The notes: a model not told the origin generated them from the letters alone. 64,000 nt of DNA from Terriglobales bacterium (GCA_035651655.1 DASRFG010000019.1:62001-126000), one strand, 5' to 3'; numbered from the stretch's first letter, positions 16,775 to 26,046 are shown. Made by a program: numbers and translations.

Positions 16775-18037
16775 ATGCGAACGGTAAAGATTGCAATGTC
16801 GGTAATTGTAGCTTTGGCGTGTTTTCTGGTTCCAGCGGCTCTCGCCCAATCAGCCCAATCATGGCCGCGTCCGATGGGCGCTGGAGCATTCCCAATCTCT
16901 TTCACGCACGCTTCTGCGTGGTTTGCACATCGAGCGGACGACAACCAGAAACTGATTACGATGCTGGTCTACTTCGAAGGACGTGCCGGCTGGAACAGTC
17001 AGCGCACAGATTTTAAATGGGAGCTGAATGGAAACACTGCCAAAATCCAGATGTCCCTTGGGGGAGAAGAAATCCTCCTAAAGTACTGGCCGAATAATGG
17101 CGACGTCGAGGTTCAGGGATCAAAATACAGCTTGTCGAGGACCAATGTCTTTCTCGTTGAAGACATCGACAGCCCACACCCCCGGGTCAGGCCGTTGGGC
17201 ATTCACGATTTATCGTTTGCAGCGGAGGACATACCAGCGCTCGTCCTGTTGAAGCGAGACCCGGATGTCTGGGCTGCGGTGAGCGGGAGATCACCCGCCG
17301 AACACTGGAAAAACCGTATCTCCAACACGCCGGAAAGAATCGTCGCTTGGGATACGGAGGGACTCCGACTTCTGCTGACTGGGAAGCCTGAATCTGAACG
17401 GCAGGCATGTGAATTATTCCGGCGAGCTGCGTTGGAAGGCTATGCAGCTTCCCAGTACCGGCTCGGCTACTGCTATGAGGCCGGACTTGGCGAAGACCAG
17501 AGCTTCTCCACAGCCAACAAATGGTACGACAAAGCAGCTCATCAAGGTCACGTGGATGCCCAATATAAGTTAGGCCATAGTTATCGCGTCGGTCGTGGTG
17601 TGCCGATTGATTTGGCTGCGGCGCTCCAGTGGTACAAGAAAGCAGCCGAGAACGGCGACCGCGAAGCTCTGCACAATCTCGGCTGGATGTATGCCACCGG
17701 GCAGGGCGTCAGAGCCAATGCCGAAGAAGCTTATCGCTGGTTTCTGGAGGCCGCAAAACGGGGAGAAACGGGTGCACAGTTTGAAGTTGCTCGCCGGCTG
17801 AGAGAGGGTGATGGCGTGAAGGAAGACCTAATCTGCTCCTATGCATGGCTTCTCGTTCTGCAAACACAAGAGAGCAACCTTGCACCTGAGGACCGGGAGC
17901 AGATCGACATAGCAATAAAATCGGTCCAGAGCAAGGTCGGTAAATCCGCCATCCTACAAGCGGAGGAACAGGCACACGTTTTGCTTACGACCATTGCGAA
18001 GAATGAAATGGAGAGCTTTGCACGGCAGCAGAGCTGA
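16775..18037 (+). CDS. Sel1-repeat protein, exported
   Basis: A 420-residue protein with a signal peptide (SVIVALACFLVPAALAQS). A N-terminal region of about 190 residues is of no family I recognise. Four Sel1-type TPR repeats follow from about residue 210 (ACELFRRAALEGYAASQYRL, AQYKLGHSYRVGRGV, ALHNLGWMYATGQGV, AQFEVARRLREGDGV), then a C-terminal helix pair. Sel1 repeats bind other proteins, and the site of action should be the periplasm. ATG 16775 has GAAGGA six bases upstream (16763-16768) and starts the signal peptide; the frame runs back to 16721. The gene is the only intact one between the two direct repeats. Confidence 0.85.
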   Translation: MRTVKIAMSVIVALACFLVPAALAQSAQSWPRPMGAGAFPISFTHASAWFAHRADDNQKLITMLVYFEGRAGWNSQRTDFKWELNGNTAKIQMSLGGEEILLKYWPNNGDVEVQGSKYSLSRTNVFLVEDIDSPHPRVRPLGIHDLSFAAEDIPALVLLKRDPDVWAAVSGRSPAEHWKNRISNTPERIVAWDTEGLRLLLTGKPESERQACELFRRAALEGYAASQYRLGYCYEAGLGEDQSFSTANKWYDKAAHQGHVDAQYKLGHSYRVGRGVPIDLAAALQWYKKAAENGDREALHNLGWMYATGQGVRANAEEAYRWFLEAAKRGETGAQFEVARRLREGDGVKEDLICSYAWLLVLQTQESNLAPEDREQIDIAIKSVQSKVGKSAILQAEEQAHVLLTTIAKNEMESFARQQS

Positions 18038-18177
18038 CCCTGGAATGGATCGGCAAGGATCCCAATCTGCTAGACGACTCAAAAAGCTCAAATCTTCCCG
18101 GCGAACCGAAGCTAGCGGGTCAGCTACTTGAACAACTAAATGGCCGAGGCGATGCCGCCCTTCTCGACAACTTCTGA
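18007..18177 (+). pseudogene. Protein-like reading frame without a start (C-terminal remnant)
   Basis: In the frame one base behind that of the Sel1 gene, bases 18007-18174 stay open between two stops and read as plausible protein (LTLEWIGKDPNLLDDS, then KLAGQLLEQLNGRGDAALLD, ending NF). There is no in-frame ATG and no ribosome-binding site. It overlaps the last 31 bases of the Sel1 gene. It could be the original C-terminus of that gene after a frameshift, or the end of a replaced neighbour. I do not recognise a family. Confidence 0.35.
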
Positions 18178-18264
18178 GAAATCCCCATTTCACCGGCTAA
18201 ATGACGTGTGCCTCCGAGGGCTCAGTTCCAGATATCAGAAAAGTTCTAAAATCGTCCGCTAAGG

Positions 18265-18368
18265 CCGACCAAACTTGATCCAGTTGTCTTTTCAGAAACT
18301 CAGAAGTTAACCTATCCACCACTTTAGAAGTTTTGCCCAGCTCAACTGGTCAAAAGGGATGTTATCAA
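18265..18368 (+). repeat. Direct repeat, right copy
   Basis: The partner of 16556-16659 at a fixed offset of 1709 bases, with 53 identical bases (18265-18317) followed by a diverged 51. It includes the CCGACCA that forms the tRNA-Pro 3' end in the left copy, but no other tRNA sequence. Confidence 0.75.
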
Positions 18369-18721
18369 CAATGACAGAAGAGATTAGACTCATGCAATGC
18401 TTGGCCTTCCATACGGGAAATCACGCGTTCTGCGGCCACCACGATCGGGCGAGCGACTGAGGTTGAGTTCAGCACCAGACGGGACAAATGATCGTAGTTG
18501 GCGACGCGGAGAAATGTTTTAAGTTGACATAAGGAGAGCCCCGGCGCAGAATGCGCGCCAGGTCGCCTCTCCGAAGAGCAGTTCCCTCGCAGAGCAAGTG
18601 CATACTCCCAGAGGCGAATAGAACCCTATCTTGGGAGCGAACTAGAACAGGGAATCCAAGATGTCGAGCCCTGTTCCCCCAAGGAAACGGACATAGCCCC
18701 CATGTCCCCTGGAGAGACGCA
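18369..18721. other. Gap upstream of the YVTN gene
   Basis: Apart from the promoter candidate at 18524-18552 I see no gene or RNA in these 353 bases. The downstream frame is open from 18551 but begins only at the -10 box, so it cannot be the true start. Confidence 0.5.
18524..18552 (+). promoter_or_regulatory. Sigma-70-type promoter candidate for the YVTN protein
   Basis: TTGACA at 18524-18529, a 17-base spacer and CAGAAT at 18547-18552. Expected leader about 160 bases. It is the same box pair and spacing as at 6169-6197. Confidence 0.45.
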
Positions 18722-19807
18722 ATGACCCAGCGAGTGCTCTGCCTTCTATTTTCATCTCTTTTGCTGCCACTGGTTTTGCTCTCAGCTCCGCCCGCCTGGG
18801 TCAGAAAAGGGCCGTTCGCTTATGTGGCTAATTTTAAGGCTGGAACTGTGTCCGTAATTGACACCTCAACGAACAGAGTATTGGGCACAATTCCGGCGGG
18901 GAACAATCCGTTCTGCGTGGCAGTGAATGCGACTGGCAGCCGAGTGTATGTCACAAATCCGAATGACAATAACGTCTCTATCATAGATACAACTACAGGC
19001 AGCGTCACAAACGTGGCAGTAGCCACTCCTTACGTGGTAACAGTGAATCGGTCGGGGACGCGGGTTTATGTGGGACAAAACGGGGGTAACGAAGATCCGC
19101 ATAATTCGGTCACGGTTATCGATGCGTCTTCAAACGCCGTTATCGCCACAATTACCGTTGGCCGGCAACCTACGGGGCTGGCAGTGAACCCTGCAGAAAC
19201 CCGCCTCTACGTCGAGAATAGTGATAGCACGCTCTCTGTAATTGATACCGGTAGCAATGCCGTCATAGCCACCGTTGGGTTGAATGCCACGGCTGGCGCC
19301 TCTACTATCGTGGTGAATCCTTCCGGAACCCTGGCTTACATAGGTGGTTCCGACGGCAGTCAGGTTCATGTTCTCGATACGTCGAGCAATACCATTATAG
19401 GTGAGATCAGTCTGAATGGACGTCCCGGAATCTTGGCCCTCAGCCCAGACGCGTCGAGACTTTACGTTGGTGAAGGATTTAATGCTAATCAGGTTGAAGT
19501 AATAGACACCACCACGAATTCCATTATTGCAACGATAAGAGTAAATAGCGACGCTGGCGCCATCGCGGTGAGATCAGACGGAGCACGGGCTTTCTTAACG
19601 CTCGCATCTAATGCGGTTGTGGTAATCGATACTGCCACCAACACAGTCGTGGACACGATAGGAGTTTGTGGCAGCCCCACCACGTTCAGTTCACAGTTCA
19701 TCGGCCCAGCAGTGGTTAGCCCAGCAGGATTCGGTCCGCCCGTAAGCTGCGGAGAACGACTACCCAAATGGTGGCAAGTATTGCGGTCGCAAGTGATGCC
19801 TCGCTGA
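18722..19807 (+). CDS. YVTN-family beta-propeller protein, exported
   Basis: A 361-residue protein with a signal peptide (LCLLFSSLLLPLVLLSAPP). Seven or more repeats of about 42 residues follow, of the type VSVIDTSTNRVLGTIPAGNN then VAVNATGSRVYVTN, which fold as blades of a beta-propeller. Such proteins are secreted scaffolds, and no enzymatic site is visible. ATG 18722 is preferred because GGAGA (18711-18715) precedes it and the signal peptide starts there. A Ser/Pro-rich tail (VSPAGFGPPVSCGERLP) follows the propeller. No operon partner. Confidence 0.88.
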   Translation: MTQRVLCLLFSSLLLPLVLLSAPPAWVRKGPFAYVANFKAGTVSVIDTSTNRVLGTIPAGNNPFCVAVNATGSRVYVTNPNDNNVSIIDTTTGSVTNVAVATPYVVTVNRSGTRVYVGQNGGNEDPHNSVTVIDASSNAVIATITVGRQPTGLAVNPAETRLYVENSDSTLSVIDTGSNAVIATVGLNATAGASTIVVNPSGTLAYIGGSDGSQVHVLDTSSNTIIGEISLNGRPGILALSPDASRLYVGEGFNANQVEVIDTTTNSIIATIRVNSDAGAIAVRSDGARAFLTLASNAVVVIDTATNTVVDTIGVCGSPTTFSSQFIGPAVVSPAGFGPPVSCGERLPKWWQVLRSQVMPR

Positions 19808-19958
19808 TTCACCTCGAACAGTGGCGGATGCTGGCCTCGCGGCTGAAGCCGGCTCGGAGTGACAGTGTCATTCCTGAGGGAGTGAGGAATCTCACGATCT
19901 CAACCCGGGCCTCCCCCGAATGTATTCCCTAAACTAGCATTACAATCATTCCAAGACT

Positions 19959-20630
19959 ATGCCGCGCCCGAGATTGCCTAACGCTCAGAAACTCAGGGAA
20001 CGGGTGCTGCAATCGAGCCGGCAGGCCTTCTTGATCGCGGCGGATGCTGCCGCCAATCTGGTTGACCTGTTTCAGAACTCCGAGTCAATGGCATTCCTCG
20101 CCATCAAGGACTGCGAGAGAGAGCTCGACCAACTGGAGCGGCAGATTGACGAGGACATGCCGGCAGCCATCACTCGAGTGTCAGAACAGAAAGCGCGCGA
20201 GCTACTCGCTTGCATCCGCTTTATTACCGACCTGGAGCGGATCGGTGATCTGCTGATGGGCTCGGCGCAAAGATTGCGGGTGGCGTCAGGCATCCCGCGC
20301 GGGGGGGACCGCAGCGTTTTGGTAGAAATGGCTGCCACTCTCAAAGACATGCTGGTGAAGGTTCACCATGCATTTGTGGACAGGAATGCGGAAATTGCCG
20401 GCGCCGTGCTCAGGGCCGATCGCGACCTCAACCGACTTTACCATTCGCTGGTGCGGCGTCATTTCGAAGCGGACACAAAGCAGGATTGGCGTTTGAAGAC
20501 CAACGTCTTGCTGATTGGCGGTGCTCTGGAACGTGCGGGAGACCACACCCAGAATCTCGCTGAAGAGGTGCTCCATTTGATCGAAGGCCACACCGTCCGT
20601 CATCAACCAAAGATGAAAGCCGAATCATGA
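19959..20630 (+). CDS. PhoU-domain protein
   Basis: A 223-residue cytoplasmic helical protein with two PhoU-type three-helix bundles. The conserved metal-binding signatures are visible in both: CIRFITDLERIGD near residue 90 and LIGGALERAGDHTQNLAEEV near residue 190. PhoU proteins restrain phosphate uptake and PhoR signalling. No pst or pho genes are adjacent, so its partner is not known. The start at 19959 has no strong ribosome-binding site, but the first helix begins soon after. Confidence 0.85.
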   Translation: MPRPRLPNAQKLRERVLQSSRQAFLIAADAAANLVDLFQNSESMAFLAIKDCERELDQLERQIDEDMPAAITRVSEQKARELLACIRFITDLERIGDLLMGSAQRLRVASGIPRGGDRSVLVEMAATLKDMLVKVHHAFVDRNAEIAGAVLRADRDLNRLYHSLVRRHFEADTKQDWRLKTNVLLIGGALERAGDHTQNLAEEVLHLIEGHTVRHQPKMKAES

Positions 20631-20749
20631 CCCGGCCCCATCCCTTGGAAAGCTCAGGAGTGGTAGAATGAAACTCGCAGGCGTAATTGCTGATTGCTGC
20701 ACGACAACTCCGTTTTTTAACCAGCCATCTATTTGAATAGGAGCTCTCG

Positions 20750-20941
20750 ATGACGGCAACTGAAAGATCTCCGATCTGGCTCAATCCCCCGAAGTTCTGG
20801 GCCGCAACTCGCGAGATGTCCCCCACCCAAGTGGAAGCGTTAATTCAGGAGTTAATGCTTCTGGCCGAAGCCCGCAATATGGAAACGCTTAAGAAATTCG
20901 ACTTCATTGTGGTACGCGACTATCCACGGAACGCGGCCTGA
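20750..20941 (+). CDS. Small conserved-looking hypothetical protein, 63 residues
   Basis: A short soluble protein with no family I recognise. ATG 20750 is preceded by TAGGAG (20738-20743) at good spacing, and the predicted peptide is amphipathic (MSPTQVEALIQELMLLAEAR, then KKFDFIVVRDYP). These points support a real gene. It follows the PhoU-like gene by about 120 bases and may be independent. Confidence 0.6.
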   Translation: MTATERSPIWLNPPKFWAATREMSPTQVEALIQELMLLAEARNMETLKKFDFIVVRDYPRNAA

Positions 20942-20969
20942 GAGCAGGATACGTTGGCGAGAGAGGCCA

Positions 20970-21078
20970 ATGAAAAAAACGATTTCTTCTGCTATCGCTT
21001 GCTTCAATTTTCACGATCCAATGTGCCGCCAAGACTAAAGCAGCTCAAGCCTGGGAATTGAACACCGGTATGCAGTGA
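20970..21078 (+). pseudogene. Possible frameshifted small exported peptide
   Basis: An ATG at 20970 preceded by GAGAGG opens with MKKTISSAIA, a typical signal-peptide start, but runs into a stop after 23 codons. Skipping one base at 21000 joins it to an open frame reading ASIFTIQCAAKTKAAQAW and ending at 21078, as in a small lipoprotein with a Cys after the hydrophobic core. This fits a one-base frameshift in a gene of about 35 codons. It could also be chance. Confidence 0.25.
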
Positions 21079-21094
21079 ACCGTCGCAGAAATGA

Positions 21095-21280
21095 TCAGTT
21101 TCGTTGTCCTTCTATTCGGTTCTGGTTGAGTTCACGTTCCGATTTGGCCAGCAACAACTTGAGAACGTCTCCCTTGTTCCGTTCTGCGCCCTGGTTGGGA
21201 TCGCCGGCACAGGTTTTCACCAAAATCGCGAAGACTGCCAGGGCGGTAACCACTCCGATCAATATGATTGGGACAATCAT
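21095..21280 (-). CDS. Possible small membrane protein, 61 residues
   Basis: One N-terminal membrane helix (PIILIGVVTALAVFAILVKT) followed by a charged tail (KSERELNQNRIEGQRN). AAGG lies eight bases upstream of ATG 21280. The composition is plausible but there is no other evidence; no family recognised. Confidence 0.4.
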   Translation of the reverse strand: MIVPIILIGVVTALAVFAILVKTCAGDPNQGAERNKGDVLKLLLAKSERELNQNRIEGQRN

Positions 21281-21462
21281 CTTTGACGCCTTGAGCCGGA
21301 AACCACTACGTCAGAAGATAAATTCTGCCCGAGTGTCAGTTGTGCAACAAAGGTCACCAAGGTCGCTGTCCTAAACCAAATTTCCGAGCGGCATTGGCTT
21401 CTTTCTCAGAGTGTACCTTTTTCTTTTCTGCAGGTGATAACGATTCGCAAAACAGATCGGTT

Positions 21463-22851
21463 TTAATCTTCCGCTGCCGAACTCTTGCGGATTGCCTGCA
21501 AATCGATTCCCAGGTGTTCAGCTTTTTTGTAGAGGTGGCTGCGCTCGAGGCCCAACGCTTTGGCGGTATTCGTGATGTGGAACTGGTTACGCTTGAGTTC
21601 AGAGAGAATGGTATCGCGCTCGAAGCTGTTGACACGTTCGGCGAGGCCCCCGGCGGAACTGCCTGAAACAGCACCCAAAGCGTTGTTCTGAGGCAAAGCT
21701 TGCTCAACGGTGCTGCGATCCACAGAGTCGCTGCTGGCCAGCAGCAGGAGCCGCTCGACCACGTTACGCAACTCGCGGACGTTACCCGGCCAGGTGTAGT
21801 TTCGAAGCGCTTGGATAGCATCAGTAGTGAAGGGAAGAGGTTTCCAGCCGTTTTGTTGGCTCACCTGGTGGGCAAAATGCTCGATCAGTGGGGCGATATC
21901 GTCCGGTCGCTCGCGCAGCGGGGGCAGGACGAGCGGGAACACGTAGATACGATGAAAAAGGTCCTGACGGAACTTTCCTTCTCTGACCAGGGTTTCGAGG
22001 TTGCGGTGAGTGGCGACGATGACTCGGACATCTACCGTGATTGGTTTGTCGCCACCAATCCGCTCCACTTCATTTTCTTCCAAGACGCGCAGTAGTTTGG
22101 CCTGCATGGCAAGCGGCATGTCCCCGATTTCATCCAGGAAAAGGGTGCCGTGCTGTGCCTGCTCGAACTTGCCGATGTGGCGGGTGGCAGCCCCGGTAAA
22201 CGAACCTTTCTCATGACCGAAAAGCTCGGACTCGATCAGCTCCGCCGGAATGGCGGCGCAATTGAGCGTAATAAAAGGACCGGAGGCGCGCGGACTGCGC
22301 TCGTGCAGCGTGCGGGCCACTAGTTCTTTGCCGGTGCCGGTTTCGCCCAGAATGCAGACCCGAGTCTCACTCGCCGCCACGCGATCCACCTGCGCCATTA
22401 CGCGCCGCATCGCATCACCAGACCACACCATCTCGTGCTTACCCAACCGTTGCCGGAGTTGCCGGTTTTCCGTTTCCAGTTGCTGCAGCTTGAGCGCGTT
22501 TTCAACGGTAAGCATTAACTTATCGGACGAGATAGGCTTCTCCAGAAAATCGAGCGCCCCGAGCTTCGTGGCGCGGACCGCCATCTCAATATGCGCCTGC
22601 CCGGACATCATGACCACCGGCGTAGTGATTCCCTGGGCCTTTAGTTCCTCGAGCAGAGCCAGACCATTCTTGCCCGGCATAACGACATCGGAAAGAATCA
22701 AGTCGAAGGACTGCGACTTGGCAAGCTCCAGCGCCTTGGCAGCGTTATCGCAGACGACGGCTTCATGTCCGGCCAGGCGAAAGGCCCGTGCCAGAGAAGC
22801 CAGAGTGTTAGCTTCGTCATCTACGATCAACAACTGTGCCTTCTGCCGCAT
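21463..22851 (-). CDS. Sigma-54-dependent response regulator, NtrC family
   Basis: A 462-residue transcription activator. The receiver domain (residues 1-120) has the acidic pair DDE near residue 11, phospho-acceptor Asp55 ([10 protein letters not shown]) and the Lys of FLEKP. The AAA+ domain has Walker A GETGTGKE (169-176) and the sigma-54 contact loop GSFTGA (216-221), which varies from the usual GAFTGA. A Fis-type helix-turn-helix ([20 protein letters not shown]) lies near the C-terminus. It starts four bases after the kinase gene ends, so the two are a cognate pair. It should open sigma-54 promoters when phosphorylated. I found no clear -24/-12 site in the window. Confidence 0.95.
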   Translation of the reverse strand: MRQKAQLLIVDDEANTLASLARAFRLAGHEAVVCDNAAKALELAKSQSFDLILSDVVMPGKNGLALLEELKAQGITTPVVMMSGQAHIEMAVRATKLGALDFLEKPISSDKLMLTVENALKLQQLETENRQLRQRLGKHEMVWSGDAMRRVMAQVDRVAASETRVCILGETGTGKELVARTLHERSPRASGPFITLNCAAIPAELIESELFGHEKGSFTGAATRHIGKFEQAQHGTLFLDEIGDMPLAMQAKLLRVLEENEVERIGGDKPITVDVRVIVATHRNLETLVREGKFRQDLFHRIYVFPLVLPPLRERPDDIAPLIEHFAHQVSQQNGWKPLPFTTDAIQALRNYTWPGNVRELRNVVERLLLLASSDSVDRSTVEQALPQNNALGAVSGSSAGGLAERVNSFERDTILSELKRNQFHITNTAKALGLERSHLYKKAEHLGIDLQAIRKSSAAED

Positions 22852-22855
22852 AACT

Positions 22856-24676
22856 TTAGGTCGGCTCCGCTTTCGATAAGGCCGCTTGTCCAGCGAGCGC
22901 AGATCCGCTGGGCAACGCGACTAAAAAAGTTGTGCCACGGCCGGGGGTGCTGGAAACGGTGATACGTCCATGGTGATCGCTCACCACCGACTGGACAATT
23001 GCTAGACCAAGTCCTGTCCCGTGCTCCTTGGTAGTGTAATAGGGAGTGAACAAACGTTTGCATTCTTCTGGGCTGAGTCCTTCACCGGTATCGGAAACTT
23101 CAATGTGGACCTCGTCGTTCTTTTGCTGTGTACGGATGGAGAGCGTGCCGCCTCCCGGCATGGCGTCAATCGCGTTGACGACCAGATTGGAGAGCGCACG
23201 GTGGAGCAGGTCCGGGTCAGCAGTGATGTTCCCGACGCTCTCATCCAAATTGAGATTGCACACGATTGCCTGGCCTCGCTGGTTAAGTTGATTTTGATAA
23301 AGCTGCAGCACACTGCGCACAATTTCATTTAGTTTTACCGGCTGAAGCCGTGGCTGCGGCATCCTCGAAAAGTCGCTGAATCGTCCGGTGATGGTCTTCA
23401 AGTTCGCAATTTCCGCCAACAGGGTGCCGGTGCTCTCGCGGAACACCTCCTCAAACTGATCAGGATCACTCTCGTGGGCTTTGAGCAAATTCTCCACCGT
23501 GATCTGTAGCGGGAACAAAGGGTTCTTCAATTCGTGGGCCAACCGGCGGGCCAACTCGCGCCACGCTGCCACTCGTTCGGACTGTATTAAACGTTCGCGC
23601 TGGTCGATCAGTTCGCGCGTCATGCGGTTGAAAGCTTCTGCCAGATGTCCGAGCTCGTTGTCAGAGACGAGTTCAACCTTTGCATCCCAGTTTCCGTCGG
23701 CAACCTGGCGTGCTGCGGCGGCGAGTTGCTCCACCGGTCGAGTCACCCTGGTGGCGGCCCAGCTGCTCACTAGCATGGCGAGCACCAGTCCCAGACTGCC
23801 TATCAGCAACGCGGCGGAGCGGATACGACGTTCGAGTTCGACTAGACTGCGACGCGAATTGCCTATCAGCAAAACACCCAGCAATTCCCCCTTCTGTCCT
23901 TTGAGCGGCATGGCATGGACATCTTCGACGTCGGCTGCGTCGGCTGACCAACGCACCACGCCGTCCTGTTCGACCCCGGTCTGTTGCACTTTTCGAAGAA
24001 GAGGCCTTAGCATTTCGGCCTGAGCAACCGGCCCAGAAGCATCAACCAATAGTTTGGGCGAGTAATCTGACGCGAGGTTTGGGTAGAGCATCACTCGCGC
24101 GCCTGGCGTAAGCGGCAAAGTTGCGAGAAAGTTGCTGTCGAGACGTTGGCCGCCGATGACATAGACAGGTTTGTCACCAACGCGGAGCGCGCGCAGGGAG
24201 AAAACACCGAAGACGGCTGTGCCGTCAGAAAGCTCCTCGCGTTTTAGAAATGCGGTCGTCGCTGCAGCCGGCAGATTTGTCACCAAGGACTCTTTGTAAC
24301 CGAACTTCGCCGGCGACTGCGCGGAAGAAATGATCGCGCCATCGCCGGTCACTAATTCCAGGAAGTCGAGTTGTTCGCTGTCAGCCAACGGCTTTGCCTC
24401 ATTTACGTAGGCACTTAAATCTGGCGCAGCCCGGTTTGCATCCAGCGCGATGTGAGCCACGGAATCGGTAGCAGCGATGGTTTCAATACGCCGGACAACG
24501 TCCTCACCGTGCTTCGCAAATTCGCGCTGGAACTGCGTGATCAAAGCGCTCGTCCGCTCCGATTCTGATTTCTCAAAGGCGCGCCGTGTGAGGACCGAAA
24601 CGGCTATAGCCACCCCGGCCACGGCGAAGAAAACGGTCAGCGCAAAAGTGGCCAACAACTTCCGGCGAAAGCTCAC
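22856..24676 (-). CDS. NtrY-like sensor histidine kinase
   Basis: A 606-residue membrane kinase: N-terminal membrane helix (LLATFALTVFFAVAGVAIAV), periplasmic sensor region of about 250 residues, second membrane helix near residue 290, HAMP domain, dimerisation helix with phospho-acceptor His381 (RLAHELKNPL), and ATP-binding domain with NAID and GTGLGLAIV motifs. GTG 24676 is chosen because it gives a GTGA four-base overlap with the stop of the binding-protein gene; ATG/GTG starts up to 24715 would enlarge the overlap. The sensor region may detect the ligand of the solute-binding protein encoded just upstream (inference). Confidence 0.93.
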   Translation of the reverse strand: MSFRRKLLATFALTVFFAVAGVAIAVSVLTRRAFEKSESERTSALITQFQREFAKHGEDVVRRIETIAATDSVAHIALDANRAAPDLSAYVNEAKPLADSEQLDFLELVTGDGAIISSAQSPAKFGYKESLVTNLPAAATTAFLKREELSDGTAVFGVFSLRALRVGDKPVYVIGGQRLDSNFLATLPLTPGARVMLYPNLASDYSPKLLVDASGPVAQAEMLRPLLRKVQQTGVEQDGVVRWSADAADVEDVHAMPLKGQKGELLGVLLIGNSRRSLVELERRIRSAALLIGSLGLVLAMLVSSWAATRVTRPVEQLAAAARQVADGNWDAKVELVSDNELGHLAEAFNRMTRELIDQRERLIQSERVAAWRELARRLAHELKNPLFPLQITVENLLKAHESDPDQFEEVFRESTGTLLAEIANLKTITGRFSDFSRMPQPRLQPVKLNEIVRSVLQLYQNQLNQRGQAIVCNLNLDESVGNITADPDLLHRALSNLVVNAIDAMPGGGTLSIRTQQKNDEVHIEVSDTGEGLSPEECKRLFTPYYTTKEHGTGLGLAIVQSVVSDHHGRITVSSTPGRGTTFLVALPSGSALAGQAALSKAEPT

Positions 24677-26046
24677 GGCTTGCCTGCTCCCAGCCAAATA
24701 TCTTCCAGCCGCCACTCTCCCAGTTCATCCGGCTGTGCACCGTTGACATTGGGAGCGAGTGCGAACACATCGGGCACTTGCAACAGAGGAATAATGCGGC
24801 TCGAGTGCAGCAGGTCGCGCTCTCTTTGATAGAGTTCGTCCGCTGAACTGTCGGCGAACTTTGGCGCCCCTGACCCGAGATCTTCGGCGATGCGCGTTAG
24901 CGCGACTGCCGGATCGGGCGACTGCAAACGAATCCTCATTAGTCGCAGGTCGGGCGAGGAGGCGGAGCGAACAAGCTGGATCGTGATTCCGGCTTCACGT
25001 GCATTCAGCGCGACGCGTTCGGCCAGCAATTGATTCACCGGATCACTGGCGTCATAGGCGAGTACTAGTGCGCCCAACTGGTGTATCTCTGACCGTATCT
25101 CCTGCGCGCGGGCGAGATCGCGGTCTAGTGGAAACAGGAAGCCGTAACCAGTCATCCAATTCGGCAAAATGCTGGCTGTTGCCGTCCCTTTTCCTTGCAG
25201 CAGTACCCGCAGCATGGAGTTTCGGTCAATACTGAGCGCAAGCGCATCGCGGATACGGGCCTCTTCCGCTGACCGCGGTTCCCGTGGAAATACAAGCGCG
25301 ATCAAAGTGGCAGGTTGAGACTCCACCAGGTGGCGGCCAATACTCCCAGTGCGGCCTGCCTGCTCGGGAGCAATCTCGATCAGGTCAGCTCTTCCTAATC
25401 CCATTGCTATAGTTTGCTGACGAAAATCCTGTCCGAGGTCAATTTGAACGGAGTCGAGAAAGGGCCGTCCGCCCCAATAAGTGTCTTGCGTCTTCAGGAC
25501 GAGCCGTTTGCCCGGCTGCCACTCGGTCACCTGGAAGGGGCCGCTACCGAGCACATTATCGCCGTTGCGGTATGCAATGGCGTTGCGTGAGAGGGCCATT
25601 TCCGCCGGTATTGTGAGGGACGGATTCTCGAGTTCGACGACCACGGAATCTGACAAGGCGCTCACCTTCCAATCGCGATTTGCCAGCCGCAACGAAGCGG
25701 CGACGGACTCGGGAGTCAGCGGCGAGCCATCACTAAATTTGACACCGCGGCGCAACCAGAATTCCCAGCGGCGATTGCCCGTGCCGCCCTGCCACTTGGT
25801 TGAGAGCTGGGGCTGCAAACGACCTTTGTCGTCGAACGTGGTGAGCCGGTCAAAGATCAGTGGAACCAGGCGTGAGCTGCCCTCGGGGCCGGCCATGTCC
25901 GGATTGACGGGATCGAGCGATGCTGGTGCTGCCCGCATCGCAAGATGCAGCGTCCCGCCGTAATGCGCGCGGGTAGCGGCCGGACTTGCGAGCGCAAGTA
26001 ACAGGGCGCTAATGGCCGCAAGAAATATATATACCGAACGCCTCAT
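24673..26046 (-). CDS. ABC-type extracellular solute-binding protein, family 5
   Basis: A 457-residue exported protein of the peptide/nickel-binding family. A signal peptide (IFLAAISALLLALASPAATRA) precedes the family pattern YGGTLHLAMRAAPASLDPVN, then FDRLTTFDDKGRLQPQLSTK, RRGVKFSDGSPLTPE, and GSGPFQVTEWQPGKRLVLK. No permease or ATPase genes are nearby, so it may present a ligand to the kinase and not to a transporter. ATG 26046 starts the signal peptide; the frame continues to 26097. It overlaps the upstream gene by about 38 bases and the kinase by four. Confidence 0.9.
   Translation of the reverse strand: MRRSVYIFLAAISALLLALASPAATRAHYGGTLHLAMRAAPASLDPVNPDMAGPEGSSRLVPLIFDRLTTFDDKGRLQPQLSTKWQGGTGNRRWEFWLRRGVKFSDGSPLTPESVAASLRLANRDWKVSALSDSVVVELENPSLTIPAEMALSRNAIAYRNGDNVLGSGPFQVTEWQPGKRLVLKTQDTYWGGRPFLDSVQIDLGQDFRQQTIAMGLGRADLIEIAPEQAGRTGSIGRHLVESQPATLIALVFPREPRSAEEARIRDALALSIDRNSMLRVLLQGKGTATASILPNWMTGYGFLFPLDRDLARAQEIRSEIHQLGALVLAYDASDPVNQLLAERVALNAREAGITIQLVRSASSPDLRLMRIRLQSPDPAVALTRIAEDLGSGAPKFADSSADELYQRERDLLHSSRIIPLLQVPDVFALAPNVNGAQPDELGEWRLEDIWLGAGKP

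Larger units (their letters stand above)
20942..21462. other. Gap with only doubtful small ORFs
   Basis: The 521 bases between the 63-residue gene and the regulator gene hold a possible frameshifted signal-peptide gene (20970-21078) and a possible small membrane protein on the other strand (21095-21280). I see no RNA gene or convincing terminator. Confidence 0.45.
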
